From NCBI GenBank assembly GCA_024687845.1, contig JAILEL010000335.1:1-14153 (forward strand): a DNA stretch of 14,153 nucleotides, given 5' to 3'. The position numbers and the translations under genes were made by a program. Source of the DNA: Eubacterium sp. (lineage in GTDB: Bacteria; Bacillota_A; Clostridia; Lachnospirales; Lachnospiraceae). The notes beneath the pieces are model-generated. The model worked only from the letters and a program-made list of their open reading frames with translations. It was not told where the DNA came from and ran no database searches. This document shows positions 6,637-13,620 of this stretch, piece after piece (the stretch's first letter is position 1; each line of letters opens with the position of its first letter).

Positions 6637-7434
6637 TTGATTTACTTTTTTTCTGACCTGGATAGTACACTAGTTTATTCTCATAGACATACATTACCAG
6701 GCGAACGTGTTGTGGTAGAATATTTACACGACCACATCCAAAGCTACATGACTAAGAAAACATATGATTTTCTGCTTCAATCAGAGGATATATTTCTCAT
6801 TCCTACTACAACGAGAACTGTTGAACAGTACAGTCGTCTCGCAGATACCTTTTCAAGGTTTGGGTGTGAGTATGCATTGGTTTGTAACGGAGGACTTCTA
6901 TTAGTCAATAATGAGATTGATCAGGAATGGTTTGAAGAAACCAGGCAGTTGGCAGGCGATGAGCTGAGTAGCCTTGAGAAGGCAGATGAGCTGATGCATC
7001 GAATGTATCAATCTAAGTCTGTTCACTCCATTAAAGACTTGATGGTTTATGTCAAAACAGAAACGCCACCTGAAGATGCAGATAAAATAGCAAAGCAGGT
7101 AGATCTTACAAAACTGAATGTTTATTTCGACAAACACAAGGTTTACTGCATTCCGGCGTCCATTAACAAGGGAAGTGCAATCAGGAGATTTTCAGAACGG
7201 ATGGGTATAAACTGGTCAGTTGCTGCTGGTGACAGTATACCGGACATTCCGATGCTAAATGCAGCTAATGCTGCTATCCTGCCTGCTGAGATAGATAAAT
7301 CAGTTGCAAATAATCAGAAATATGTTACTGATGATTCGAACATTTTTTCAGATTACATTTGTGATGCATTAGCAGGACTGAAAAATAACATACCACTGTC
7401 AGAATTATTAAATAACATACCACTTGACAATTAA
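6637..7434 (+). CDS. HAD-superfamily (Cof/SPP-like) phosphatase of the Ter cluster
   Basis: 265 residues with a TTG start at 6637, seven bases after GGAGG (6625-6629). The catalytic motifs are complete: motif I DLDST (nucleophile D7, acid/base D9), motif II TTTRT (57-61), motif III lysine in INKGSA (K178), and motif IV GDSIPDIPML (D199, D203). An insert of about 90 residues between motifs II and III fits a C2-type cap, as in sugar-phosphate and Cof-type phosphatases. The likely role is dephosphorylation of an intermediate or product of the neighbouring lyase/ligase; this is inference. The C-terminus carries a 9-residue-spaced duplication (NNIPLSELLNNIPLDN) whose second copy also forms half of the operon terminator. 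Last gene of the operon. Confidence 0.88.
   Translation: MIYFFSDLDSTLVYSHRHTLPGERVVVEYLHDHIQSYMTKKTYDFLLQSEDIFLIPTTTRTVEQYSRLADTFSRFGCEYALVCNGGLLLVNNEIDQEWFEETRQLAGDELSSLEKADELMHRMYQSKSVHSIKDLMVYVKTETPPEDADKIAKQVDLTKLNVYFDKHKVYCIPASINKGSAIRRFSERMGINWSVAAGDSIPDIPMLNAANAAILPAEIDKSVANNQKYVTDDSNIFSDYICDALAGLKNNIPLSELLNNIPLDN
7383..7424 (+). repeat. 15-bp direct repeat at the 3' end of the HAD gene
   Basis: aaataacataccact occurs at 7383-7397 and again at 7410-7424, exactly 27 bp apart, so it encodes NNIPL twice in frame. Only the second copy has the complement needed to form the terminator stem. Confidence 0.7.
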
Positions 7435-7453
7435 AGTCAGGTGGTATATTTTA
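7417..7453 (+). terminator. Terminator of the Ter operon, overlapping the HAD stop codon
   Basis: ataccacttgac (7417-7428) pairs with gtcaggtggtat (7436-7447): 12 bp with one G.T wobble. The loop aattaaa contains the TAA stop (7432-7434), and a TATTTTAT tract follows. The left arm is coding sequence. Confidence 0.8.
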
Positions 7454-7520
7454 TGTAATGAAGTTAGATGACCTTAACATATATTAAAGAGTATAAATAT
7501 CATAATGAATAGGAGTCGAA

Positions 7521-8303
7521 ATGAATCAGAGTATTCTAATAGGACTTATGGTTCCATTCGTAGGAACAACACTCGGTTCTGCCTGTGTTTTTCTTATGAA
7601 GAATAAAATGAATAGGCAGATAGAGCGTGCGCTTACCGGGTTTGCTTCCGGTGTAATGGTGGCTGCTTCAATTTGGAGTCTTCTGGTTCCGGCGATGGAT
7701 CAGACAGAAAACCTGGGAAGGCTTGCATTTGCTCCAGCATTTATAGGATTCTGGGCGGGGATTCTTTTCCTGCTTTTGCTCGATTCAGTTATACCTCATC
7801 TGCATATGAATACGGATAAAGCGGAAGGACTAAAAAGCAAGCTGGCCAGAACTACTATGATGGTTCTGGCGGTGACACTACATAACATTCCAGAGGGAAT
7901 GGCAGTTGGAGTGGTATATGCGGCTTTCAAATCAGGAGAATCAAATATATCAGCAGGAGCAGCATTTGCGCTTTCATTGGGAATTGCAATACAGAACTTC
8001 CCAGAGGGAGCTATCATTTCAATGCCGCTTGCCGCTGAAGGAAAAAGTAAGAAGAAGGCTTTTGTATATGGAGTTTTATCAGGTGCAGTAGAGCCAATAT
8101 TTGGACTTTTAACAATACTTGCGGTTGGACTTGTTGTACCCGCAATGCCATATCTGCTAAGCTTTGCAGCGGGGGCAATGCTTTATGTTGTTGTAGAAGA
8201 GCTGATACCGGAAATGTCAGAAGGAGAGCATTCTAATATAGGTGTTGTAATGTTTTCCGTGGGCTTTACTTTGATGATGGCGCTTGACGTTGCTTTGGGA
8301 TAA
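7521..8303 (+). CDS. ZIP-family divalent metal transporter
   Basis: 260 residues, ATG at 7521 five bases after AGGAG (7511-7515). Strongly hydrophobic, with about eight membrane segments, the usual size for bacterial ZupT/GufA-type ZIP proteins. The metal-path motifs are present: HNIPEG (H121, N122, P124, E125) and NFPEG (N159, P161, E162) in transmembrane helices 4 and 5. A short His-containing loop (PHLHMN, residues 91-96) sits in the variable loop before them. ZIP proteins move Zn2+, Fe2+ or Mn2+ into the cytoplasm; which metal is not readable here. It lies after the Ter terminator, so it should have its own promoter. TATAAA at 7492-7497 could be the -10, but no good -35 is visible. It is 13 bp upstream of the HMA-domain gene, likely an operon. 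Confidence 0.92.
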   Translation: MNQSILIGLMVPFVGTTLGSACVFLMKNKMNRQIERALTGFASGVMVAASIWSLLVPAMDQTENLGRLAFAPAFIGFWAGILFLLLLDSVIPHLHMNTDKAEGLKSKLARTTMMVLAVTLHNIPEGMAVGVVYAAFKSGESNISAGAAFALSLGIAIQNFPEGAIISMPLAAEGKSKKKAFVYGVLSGAVEPIFGLLTILAVGLVVPAMPYLLSFAAGAMLYVVVEELIPEMSEGEHSNIGVVMFSVGFTLMMALDVALG

Positions 8304-8316
8304 AGGAGAATAAAAA

Positions 8317-8691
8317 TTGAGTGGTACGATTTCAACAATAATAATATTTATAATTCTAGTTGTTATACTTTTCTTTGCTATTAAGAACTCTATTCCTCAT
8401 TTTAGAGGAGAAGGTGGATGCTGTGGTGGGTCTGGAAAGGAAAAGCTGGTAAAACCTGCGAAGCTAGAGAAGGTTATTGAAACTAAGGTGGTTGAGATAG
8501 ATGGAATGAGATGTGAGAACTGCCACCGAAGAGTGCAGAATGCATTAAATAGCATTGAAGGGGTAAATGCAAAGGTTAATGGCGAGAAGAAGCAGGCGAT
8601 AGTAAAGCTTGGAAGAGAAATAGCAGATAGTGAATTGGAAGAGCTGATAAATGGCATGGGCTATAAGGTTACGTCTGTAAGAAAAATATAA
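8317..8691 (+). CDS. Membrane-anchored Cys-rich protein with heavy-metal-associated (HMA) domain
   Basis: 124 residues, TTG start at 8317, eight bases after GGAG (8305-8308), 13 bp after the ZIP gene. Residues 5-24 form one hydrophobic helix. GEGGCCGGS (C35, C36) follows, resembling the short Cys-rich membrane proteins found next to FeoB. Residues about 56-124 are an HMA domain with the metal-binding GMRCENC motif (C66, C69) and the family's beta-alpha-beta pattern ending GYKV. HMA domains bind Cu(I), Zn(II) or related soft metals and hand them to transporters or P-type ATPases. With the ZIP gene upstream, a role in receiving or buffering the imported metal at the membrane is plausible but inferred. 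No terminator is visible between it and the tetR promoter. Confidence 0.85.
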   Translation: MSGTISTIIIFIILVVILFFAIKNSIPHFRGEGGCCGGSGKEKLVKPAKLEKVIETKVVEIDGMRCENCHRRVQNALNSIEGVNAKVNGEKKQAIVKLGREIADSELEELINGMGYKVTSVRKI

Positions 8692-8727
8692 GAACCCCCT
8701 GAATAGTAACACAGTTGAAAAAAAATA

Positions 8728-8757
8728 TTGACAAGATAACACTGTTATGTATATAAT
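8728..8757 (+). promoter_or_regulatory. Promoter of the TetR gene
   Basis: TTGACA at 8728-8733 and TATAAT at 8752-8757 are both perfect consensus boxes with an 18-bp spacer. The spacer contains a palindromic operator, so a bound repressor would block RNA polymerase. The start near 8764 gives a leader of about 100 nt; I see no riboswitch in it. Confidence 0.85.
8736..8748. promoter_or_regulatory. Operator O1, probable TetR site
   Basis: ATAACACTGTTAT is a perfect palindrome (ATAACA-C-TGTTAT) lying between the -35 and -10 boxes. It is closely matched by the sites at 8771-8783 and 9605-9617. Confidence 0.7.
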
Positions 8758-8770
8758 TCTGTCATATCAC

Positions 8771-8783
8771 ATAACGGTGTTAT
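8771..8783. promoter_or_regulatory. Operator O2, probable TetR site
   Basis: ATAACGGTGTTAT has ATAAC/GTTAT arms identical to O1. Its centre is 35 bp downstream of O1, just after the predicted transcription start. Confidence 0.65.
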
Positions 8784-8863
8784 TTAATTTACATCTTGAG
8801 AAGGTCTATGGTATACCTAAGAAAATTCGTTAGCAGTTTTCAAAGGGATTACGGGTGAAATAA

Positions 8864-9532
8864 ATGGAAAATGAGAAAGAAACAAAAAAGAAGCTTCTTG
8901 AATGTGCCATGAAGGAATTTTCTGAGAAGGGTTATATGAAGGCGTCCCTCAGAAATATTTGCAAGGAAGCAGGAGTTACTACGGGGGCGTTGTATTTTTT
9001 CTTCAAGGATAAGGAAGATCTGTTTGGAAGTCTGGTAAGTGGTCCTCTTGCACAACTGGAAAAACTATTAGATGAACATTTTATAGAAGAAATAGCAGTG
9101 ACAGAAGAGCTGATTAAGGAATCTACAGGTACAAATATAAGCGTAGCAGAAATGACTGCTGCACAAGGCTTTGAGGATGATATGGAGATAGCCCGCCTGG
9201 CGGTTCGATATCTCTTCAAGGAAAAAGAAGCATTTGACCTTCTTCTTACAAAATCACAGGGGTCTGCTTATGAAACAGTGGTTGACGATATAGTTGATAA
9301 GGTTGAGGGGCATTATACATTGATGTATATTGTAATGAAAGGCTACAAGTCTAAGAAGGAACTCACTGAGGAAGACAAGTTTATTATTCATTGGATGTCT
9401 CATGATCAGATAGATATATTTATTCATATAGTAACACATTGCAAAAATGTTGAAGAAGGTGAGAAACAGCTTAAGAATATGATGGCATATATGATAGGTG
9501 GCTGGTATGGAGTCATAAATGGATATAAATAA
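8864..9532 (+). CDS. TetR/AcrR-family transcriptional regulator
   Basis: 222 residues, ATG at 8864 after a modest site (GGGTGA, 8853-8858). Residues about 8-55 are the TetR N-terminal helix-turn-helix: AMKEFSEKGYMKASLRNICKEAG followed by V-TTGALYFFFKDKEDLF, the typical recognition helix and YxxFxxKEDL signature. The rest is an all-helical ligand/dimer domain without a recognisable ligand signature. Palindromic operators in and beside its own promoter argue for autorepression. A similar site lies in front of the ABC transporter genes downstream, which it probably controls. The inducer is unknown. Confidence 0.9.
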   Translation: MENEKETKKKLLECAMKEFSEKGYMKASLRNICKEAGVTTGALYFFFKDKEDLFGSLVSGPLAQLEKLLDEHFIEEIAVTEELIKESTGTNISVAEMTAAQGFEDDMEIARLAVRYLFKEKEAFDLLLTKSQGSAYETVVDDIVDKVEGHYTLMYIVMKGYKSKKELTEEDKFIIHWMSHDQIDIFIHIVTHCKNVEEGEKQLKNMMAYMIGGWYGVINGYK

Positions 9533-9564
9533 AACTATGTTAATCGTGAATAACAATAAATCTA

Positions 9565-9587
9565 AGGTCTGGATTTTATCCGGACCT
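9565..9587 (+). terminator. Hairpin between tetR and the ABC genes; possible weak terminator
   Basis: aggtctgga (9565-9573) pairs with tccggacct (9579-9587), 9 bp with one G.T, around a TTTTA loop. The following bases are A/T-mixed (ataaaaataat) rather than a T-run, so termination may be partial or absent. Confidence 0.4.
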
Positions 9588-9604
9588 ATAAAAATAATAT
9601 TTAC

Positions 9605-9617
9605 ATAACGGCGATAT
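9605..9617. promoter_or_regulatory. Degenerate TetR operator O3 upstream of the ABC genes
   Basis: CATAACGGCGATAT (9604-9617) matches the O2 region CATAACGGTGTTAT (8770-8783) at 12 of 14 positions, though its palindrome is imperfect. A -35-like TTTACA overlaps its left edge (9600-9605), but the -10 is unclear. The placement suggests the same regulator controls the transporter. Confidence 0.5.
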
Positions 9618-9662
9618 GTGAACATATATGCATATCACACGTGCCAATATGGAGGAAGAAAA

Positions 9663-10364
9663 ATGTTTGTAGAAGTCTCAAATATTAAGAAAAGCTACGG
9701 TGAAGGCGGAAGCTATGTGCAAGTACTTAAAGGGGTTTCGGTTGAGGTCGAAAAAGGAGAGTTGTGCGTTATCCAGGGAACCTCAGGTTCTGGAAAATCA
9801 ACTCTTCTCAACTGTATCGGTGGACTTGATGAGGTTGATTCGGGTTCAATAAAAATAGATGGAAATGAGATAGTCGGACTTAAAGGTGAAAAGCTTTCAG
9901 ATTATAGAAGAGATAATCTTGGCTTTATCTTTCAGTTCTATAATCTTATACCTAATCTTACAATAAGAGAAAATATACAGGTTTGCGAATACCTGACAAA
10001 GAACGCTCTTAATATGGATGAACTGCTTGATGTTTTGGGACTGACTGAGCATCAGAATAAATTTCCATCACAGCTATCTGGAGGTCAGCAGCAGAGATGT
10101 GCAATAGCAAGAGCGCTTATCAAGAATCCCAAGCTGCTCCTTTGTGATGAACCTACGGGGGCGCTCGATTCCAAAACTTCCAGGGATATTCTCATTTTGA
10201 TGGAAGAAATCAATAGAAAATATGGAACGACAATGCTGATCGTAACACATAACAACTCCATCAAGAATATGGTAGATCATGTCATTTATATCAAGGATGG
10301 AGAGGTATCTAAGAATTATATGAATGAAATTAAGATTCCGGCAGCAGAATTGGAGGATCTGTAA
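9663..10364 (+). CDS. ABC transporter ATP-binding protein, MacB/LolD type
   Basis: 233 residues from the ATG at 9663, seven bases after GGAGG (9651-9655). An in-frame GTG at 9618 overlaps the operator and is rejected. All nucleotide-binding motifs are intact: Walker A GTSGSGKST (39-47), Q-loop FQFYNLIP, signature LSGGQQQR (138-145), Walker B LLLCDEPTGALD (D162, E163) and H-loop VTHNN (H196). The size and sequence fit the LolD/MacB/FtsE group, which pairs with FtsX-type permeases. The permease gene starts one base after this stop codon, with its ribosome site inside this gene, so the two are translationally coupled. Confidence 0.95.
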   Translation: MFVEVSNIKKSYGEGGSYVQVLKGVSVEVEKGELCVIQGTSGSGKSTLLNCIGGLDEVDSGSIKIDGNEIVGLKGEKLSDYRRDNLGFIFQFYNLIPNLTIRENIQVCEYLTKNALNMDELLDVLGLTEHQNKFPSQLSGGQQQRCAIARALIKNPKLLLCDEPTGALDSKTSRDILILMEEINRKYGTTMLIVTHNNSIKNMVDHVIYIKDGEVSKNYMNEIKIPAAELEDL

Positions 10365-10365
10365 A

Positions 10366-13098
10366 ATGCAGAAGGTACTAAGAAAACGAGTATTAAGAGA
10401 TCTTAAGAAGAATTTTTTAAGATATTTTGCACTTGGTCTTATGATTGCAATGGGAATATTTCTTGTTGTAACGATAGTTGGTTCTGCAGAAACCTTGACT
10501 AAAGGTACAGAGGATATTGCAGAAGAAACTAACCTTGAAGATGGAGAATTCGATGTTTTCGTTCCTCTTTCAACAAAGGATAAAGATGAAATCGCAGATA
10601 TGGGAATAGATATTGAAGAACACTTCTTCTATGATTATGTACTGGAGGACGGCGATAAGAGTACTGTAAGAATGTTCAAAATAAGGGAAAGGATTGATAA
10701 GGTTCATTATATTTTTGGACAGGAGCCTTCTGACAAGTATGATATTGTGATTGAAAAAAGGTATGCCGAAGAGCATGGACTTGAAGTGGGTGACAGCTTT
10801 AATATTGCCGGAACAACATACAAGGTATCAGGTATAGGAGTTGTGTCTGACTATGATGGACCACAGAAGGAGCTTTCTGATACATCCTGTAATTCACTCA
10901 CATTTGGTCCAGTTTTTCTTACTGATGAAGCATATGAAGAATTTGAAAAAAGTGGAAAAGCGCAGAAATCAGAAGACTACCTATATGCTTATAAGCTTGG
11001 CAGTGGCAAGACAGACGCTGATTTAAAAAAATATCTGAATGATCTCAAGATAGATTCTTCTCAGGTGGATGATGAACTTTTCCAGGAGTACTGGGACAGA
11101 ACTGGTGGAATTGAGGAAGAACTGCGTGATGCTGTTAAAGAACTCCGGGATGCAACAGATGATGTGAGAGATGGACTGGAGGAGCTGGCTGAAAACAATG
11201 AAGATATAAATGACGCGACGGGAGAGATATTTGATTCTTATCTCAAGGAGACTAACAAATCTCTGCAAAATAGTGGATTTGATGTCGAGCTTACTGAAGG
11301 AAACTTCGAAAGAGAATTAGACAGGCTTATCGCTGATAGTGAGAGTGCCTTCGTGAGACTTGCACTTAAGGATGCGAAGGAGCAGTTATCAGATCTGAAG
11401 GAATATAAGGATGGACTTAAGGACTACACTGACGGAGTTGACGAACTCTTTGATGGAGTTGATGAAATGTCAGATGGCGTAGGTGATCTGGATGATGCAG
11501 TTGATGACGCCTTAGAAGAGTTTGATTTTGAACTTTCGAATCTTACAATGTTTCTAAAAAGGGATGATAATCCAAGAATATTCGCTACAAAAAACGACAA
11601 GGTTGTTGATATTGAGGTGGGTATCATTGCAGGAGTAGTTATATTTATCCTTCTGGCGTATGTAATCTCTGTATTTGTCGTACATAGTATTGAAAGCGAA
11701 AGCAGTATTATAGGTACACTTTATTCAATGGGTGTAACTAAAAATGATCTGCTGGTTCATTATGTTACTCTCCCTATTGTTGTTACATTTCTTGCAGGAC
11801 TTATAGGGGCTCTTGCTGCTGCAACTGGTATTATGGCTCCAATGATTGCGGAAAGCTCTTACAGCTATTTTTCAATACCGAGATTTGACTTCCATATTCC
11901 ATTATATCTCTGGGTATATTCAGTGGCAGTTCCACCGATAGTGGCAGTAGTGGTAAATGTTCTTGTTATCAGCTCCAAGCTGAACAGAACAGCACTTTCG
12001 CTTATCAGAAATGAAGTAAAGCAGGCGGGAATAAAGAAGGTAAATCTTAAAGGAATGAACTTTGTTTCAGCTTTCAGGATAAGGCAGATGCTTCGTGAAA
12101 TGCGTTCTACACTTGCGGTGGTTTTAGGCATGTTTCTGTCGCTGCTGGTATTTATGATAGGAGTAAACTGTTATATTCTCTGTACCAATATCGCAAAGGA
12201 CTATTCTAAAGATACAAAGTTTGAGTACATGTATACTCTTAAATATCCTGAGGAAGAAGCTCCTGAGGATGCTGAGCCTGCCTTTGCATATTCCTGCAAA
12301 AAAAATACCATGGGTTATAATTTTGATGTAACAATACTTGGTATAGATGATGACAATCCTTATTTTAATGTAGAAACAGGCGACAGCAAGGTGGATGTAG
12401 TCATATCGTCTTCATTTGCAGAAAAGTTCGGATTAAAGGTTGGAGAAGAGTTTGTAGTAACAGACGATGATAAGGATCTTAAATATGCATTTTCAGTAAA
12501 GGATATAACAGAGTATTCAACTGCTTATTATATCTTTATGGATATTGATGTAATGCGGGATATGATGGGCGAGGCAGATGACTATTATAATGTACTTTTT
12601 ACTGATAAAAAGCTGAGTATCGATCCTGGACGTGTTTATACAACGACTTCGAGGGAGGATATAGTGAAGGGGTCATCCGTTTTTACAAGTCTGATGATGC
12701 CTATGATATATACACTTTCTGGTGCTTCAGCGGTTATATTCTGTGTAGTTATGTATCTAATGATGAAGGTAATGATAGACAGGAGTGCATATAACATTTC
12801 GCTTATTAAAGTATTTGGATATAAGAGAAAGGAAATCAGAAAGCTCTACTTAGATGGAAACTTCTACATTATAGCTCTTGGAGCACTTATCTGCCTGCCA
12901 CTTTCTAAGGTTATAATGAATAAATTGTTTCCATTCATGATATCAAATGTTGCATGTGGTCTTAATATAGATACTCCAATCATCTTCTATATTGTTACAT
13001 ATATAGTAATCATACTTCTGTATCTTATAATCAATAAAATACTTGTACAACGACTTAACAAGTTTACACCGGCAGAGGTACTGAAGAATAGAGAGTAA
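10366..13098 (+). CDS. FtsX-like ABC permease with large acidic coiled-coil ectodomain
   Basis: 910 residues from the ATG at 10366, nine bases after GGAGG (10352-10356). An in-frame ATG at 10324 lies inside the ATPase gene and is rejected. About eight membrane segments: 1 at about 20-40, 3 at about 418-440, 463-490 and 511-535, 1 at about 583-606, and 3 at about 775-800, 833-850 and 872-893. This matches the duplicated FtsX layout (1+3, 1+3). The first extracytoplasmic domain (41-417) holds a MacB-like part, then a very acidic coiled coil (about 248-285 and 336-395) with repeats such as DGVDELFDGVDEMSDGV, as in YhgE/Pip-type exporters. The second (607-774) is smaller. It probably acts as a mechanotransmission pump moving a lipid, peptide or drug at the outer membrane face; the substrate is unknown. 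No convincing terminator follows. Confidence 0.92.
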   Translation: MQKVLRKRVLRDLKKNFLRYFALGLMIAMGIFLVVTIVGSAETLTKGTEDIAEETNLEDGEFDVFVPLSTKDKDEIADMGIDIEEHFFYDYVLEDGDKSTVRMFKIRERIDKVHYIFGQEPSDKYDIVIEKRYAEEHGLEVGDSFNIAGTTYKVSGIGVVSDYDGPQKELSDTSCNSLTFGPVFLTDEAYEEFEKSGKAQKSEDYLYAYKLGSGKTDADLKKYLNDLKIDSSQVDDELFQEYWDRTGGIEEELRDAVKELRDATDDVRDGLEELAENNEDINDATGEIFDSYLKETNKSLQNSGFDVELTEGNFERELDRLIADSESAFVRLALKDAKEQLSDLKEYKDGLKDYTDGVDELFDGVDEMSDGVGDLDDAVDDALEEFDFELSNLTMFLKRDDNPRIFATKNDKVVDIEVGIIAGVVIFILLAYVISVFVVHSIESESSIIGTLYSMGVTKNDLLVHYVTLPIVVTFLAGLIGALAAATGIMAPMIAESSYSYFSIPRFDFHIPLYLWVYSVAVPPIVAVVVNVLVISSKLNRTALSLIRNEVKQAGIKKVNLKGMNFVSAFRIRQMLREMRSTLAVVLGMFLSLLVFMIGVNCYILCTNIAKDYSKDTKFEYMYTLKYPEEEAPEDAEPAFAYSCKKNTMGYNFDVTILGIDDDNPYFNVETGDSKVDVVISSSFAEKFGLKVGEEFVVTDDDKDLKYAFSVKDITEYSTAYYIFMDIDVMRDMMGEADDYYNVLFTDKKLSIDPGRVYTTTSREDIVKGSSVFTSLMMPMIYTLSGASAVIFCVVMYLMMKVMIDRSAYNISLIKVFGYKRKEIRKLYLDGNFYIIALGALICLPLSKVIMNKLFPFMISNVACGLNIDTPIIFYIVTYIVIILLYLIINKILVQRLNKFTPAEVLKNRE

Positions 13099-13127
13099 TC
13101 GTTTGTAACGTCAAACTATATTTATGA

Positions 13128-13157
13128 TTGACTATAACACACCCTATAAGAGATAAT
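13128..13157 (+). promoter_or_regulatory. Candidate promoter of the FeoA-domain gene
   Basis: TTGACT (13128-13133) and GATAAT (13152-13157), each 5/6 to consensus, are separated by 18 bp. They lie 48 bp upstream of the chosen start codon. I see no clear Fur- or DtxR-type box. Confidence 0.5.
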
Positions 13158-13204
13158 TCCTTTAAATGGGGAAGCTATTGATCGTTTTACGAGGGGGTGT
13201 TCGT

Positions 13205-13423
13205 ATGATCAGTTTAAATGATGCAAAAGAAGGCGTGAGTTACCAGATTCTTTGGATGTTTGGCCAGGCTGAAGAGATTAGGAGCCTGATGAGATATGAA
13301 ACTGGCAAAATACTCAGGGTTATCTCAAAAAATGAAGGTGGTAATGTTGTCATAGCATATGATGACAGGCGGTTTGCTATGTCACCGGAGCTGGCATATT
13401 TTATAAAACTGTCAGAAATATAA
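13205..13423 (+). CDS. FeoA-domain small protein
   Basis: 72 residues from the ATG at 13205, seven bases after a very strong site (GAGGGGG, 13191-13197); the in-frame ATG at 13166 lies before that site and is rejected. The length and pattern fit a stand-alone FeoA SH3-like domain: LNDAKEGVSYQI, a helix with RSLMRYETGKILRV (compare RLxxMGlxxGxxixV in FeoA), NVVIAYDDRRFAMSPELAYFIKL. FeoA is a cytoplasmic partner of the ferrous-iron transporter FeoB. No feoB is in the window; a terminator follows this gene directly, so it is expressed as a single gene. The match to the RLxxMG core is loose, so it could be a divergent FeoA-like regulator. Confidence 0.7.
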   Translation: MISLNDAKEGVSYQILWMFGQAEEIRSLMRYETGKILRVISKNEGGNVVIAYDDRRFAMSPELAYFIKLSEI

Positions 13424-13461
13424 AGATGCTCTGTGACAGAGGTATGAAAAGAGTAATGGAG

Positions 13462-13499
13462 AAAAGGGCTATGGGTAAGAAACCTATAGCCCTTTTAAA
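13462..13499 (+). terminator. Terminator of the FeoA-domain gene
   Basis: aaaagggctatgggt (13462-13476) pairs with acctatagccctttt (13482-13496): 15 bp with one G.T wobble around an AAGAA loop. The arms end in A-run and T-run, so it can work in both directions. Confidence 0.85.
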
Positions 13500-13552
13500 T
13501 TGTTCGCTATAACATTTCTTTAAGATAGTAGCCCTAATATAATAAAAATGAC

Positions 13553-13581
13553 TTGAATAAAAACATAAAGTGTGATATAAC
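13553..13581 (+). promoter_or_regulatory. Promoter of the DUF3793 gene
   Basis: TTGAAT (13553-13558), a 17-bp spacer and TATAAC (13576-13581) with a TG extension (13573-13574). It sits between the preceding terminator and the ATG at 13621. Confidence 0.6.
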
Positions 13582-13620
13582 TAACAAGGGTTAAATAAAA
13601 CTAATCAAAGGGCGCACGTT

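Noticed and set aside
8764..8863. Riboswitch or attenuator in the 100-nt tetR leader
   Set aside because: Only short weak inverted repeats (for example GAAAA/TTTTC around 8820-8840) and no terminator-like hairpin.
9254..9625. Reverse-strand 123-codon open frame opposite tetR
   Set aside because: It overlaps a clear TetR gene, has no ribosome site, and its composition looks like an antisense shadow.
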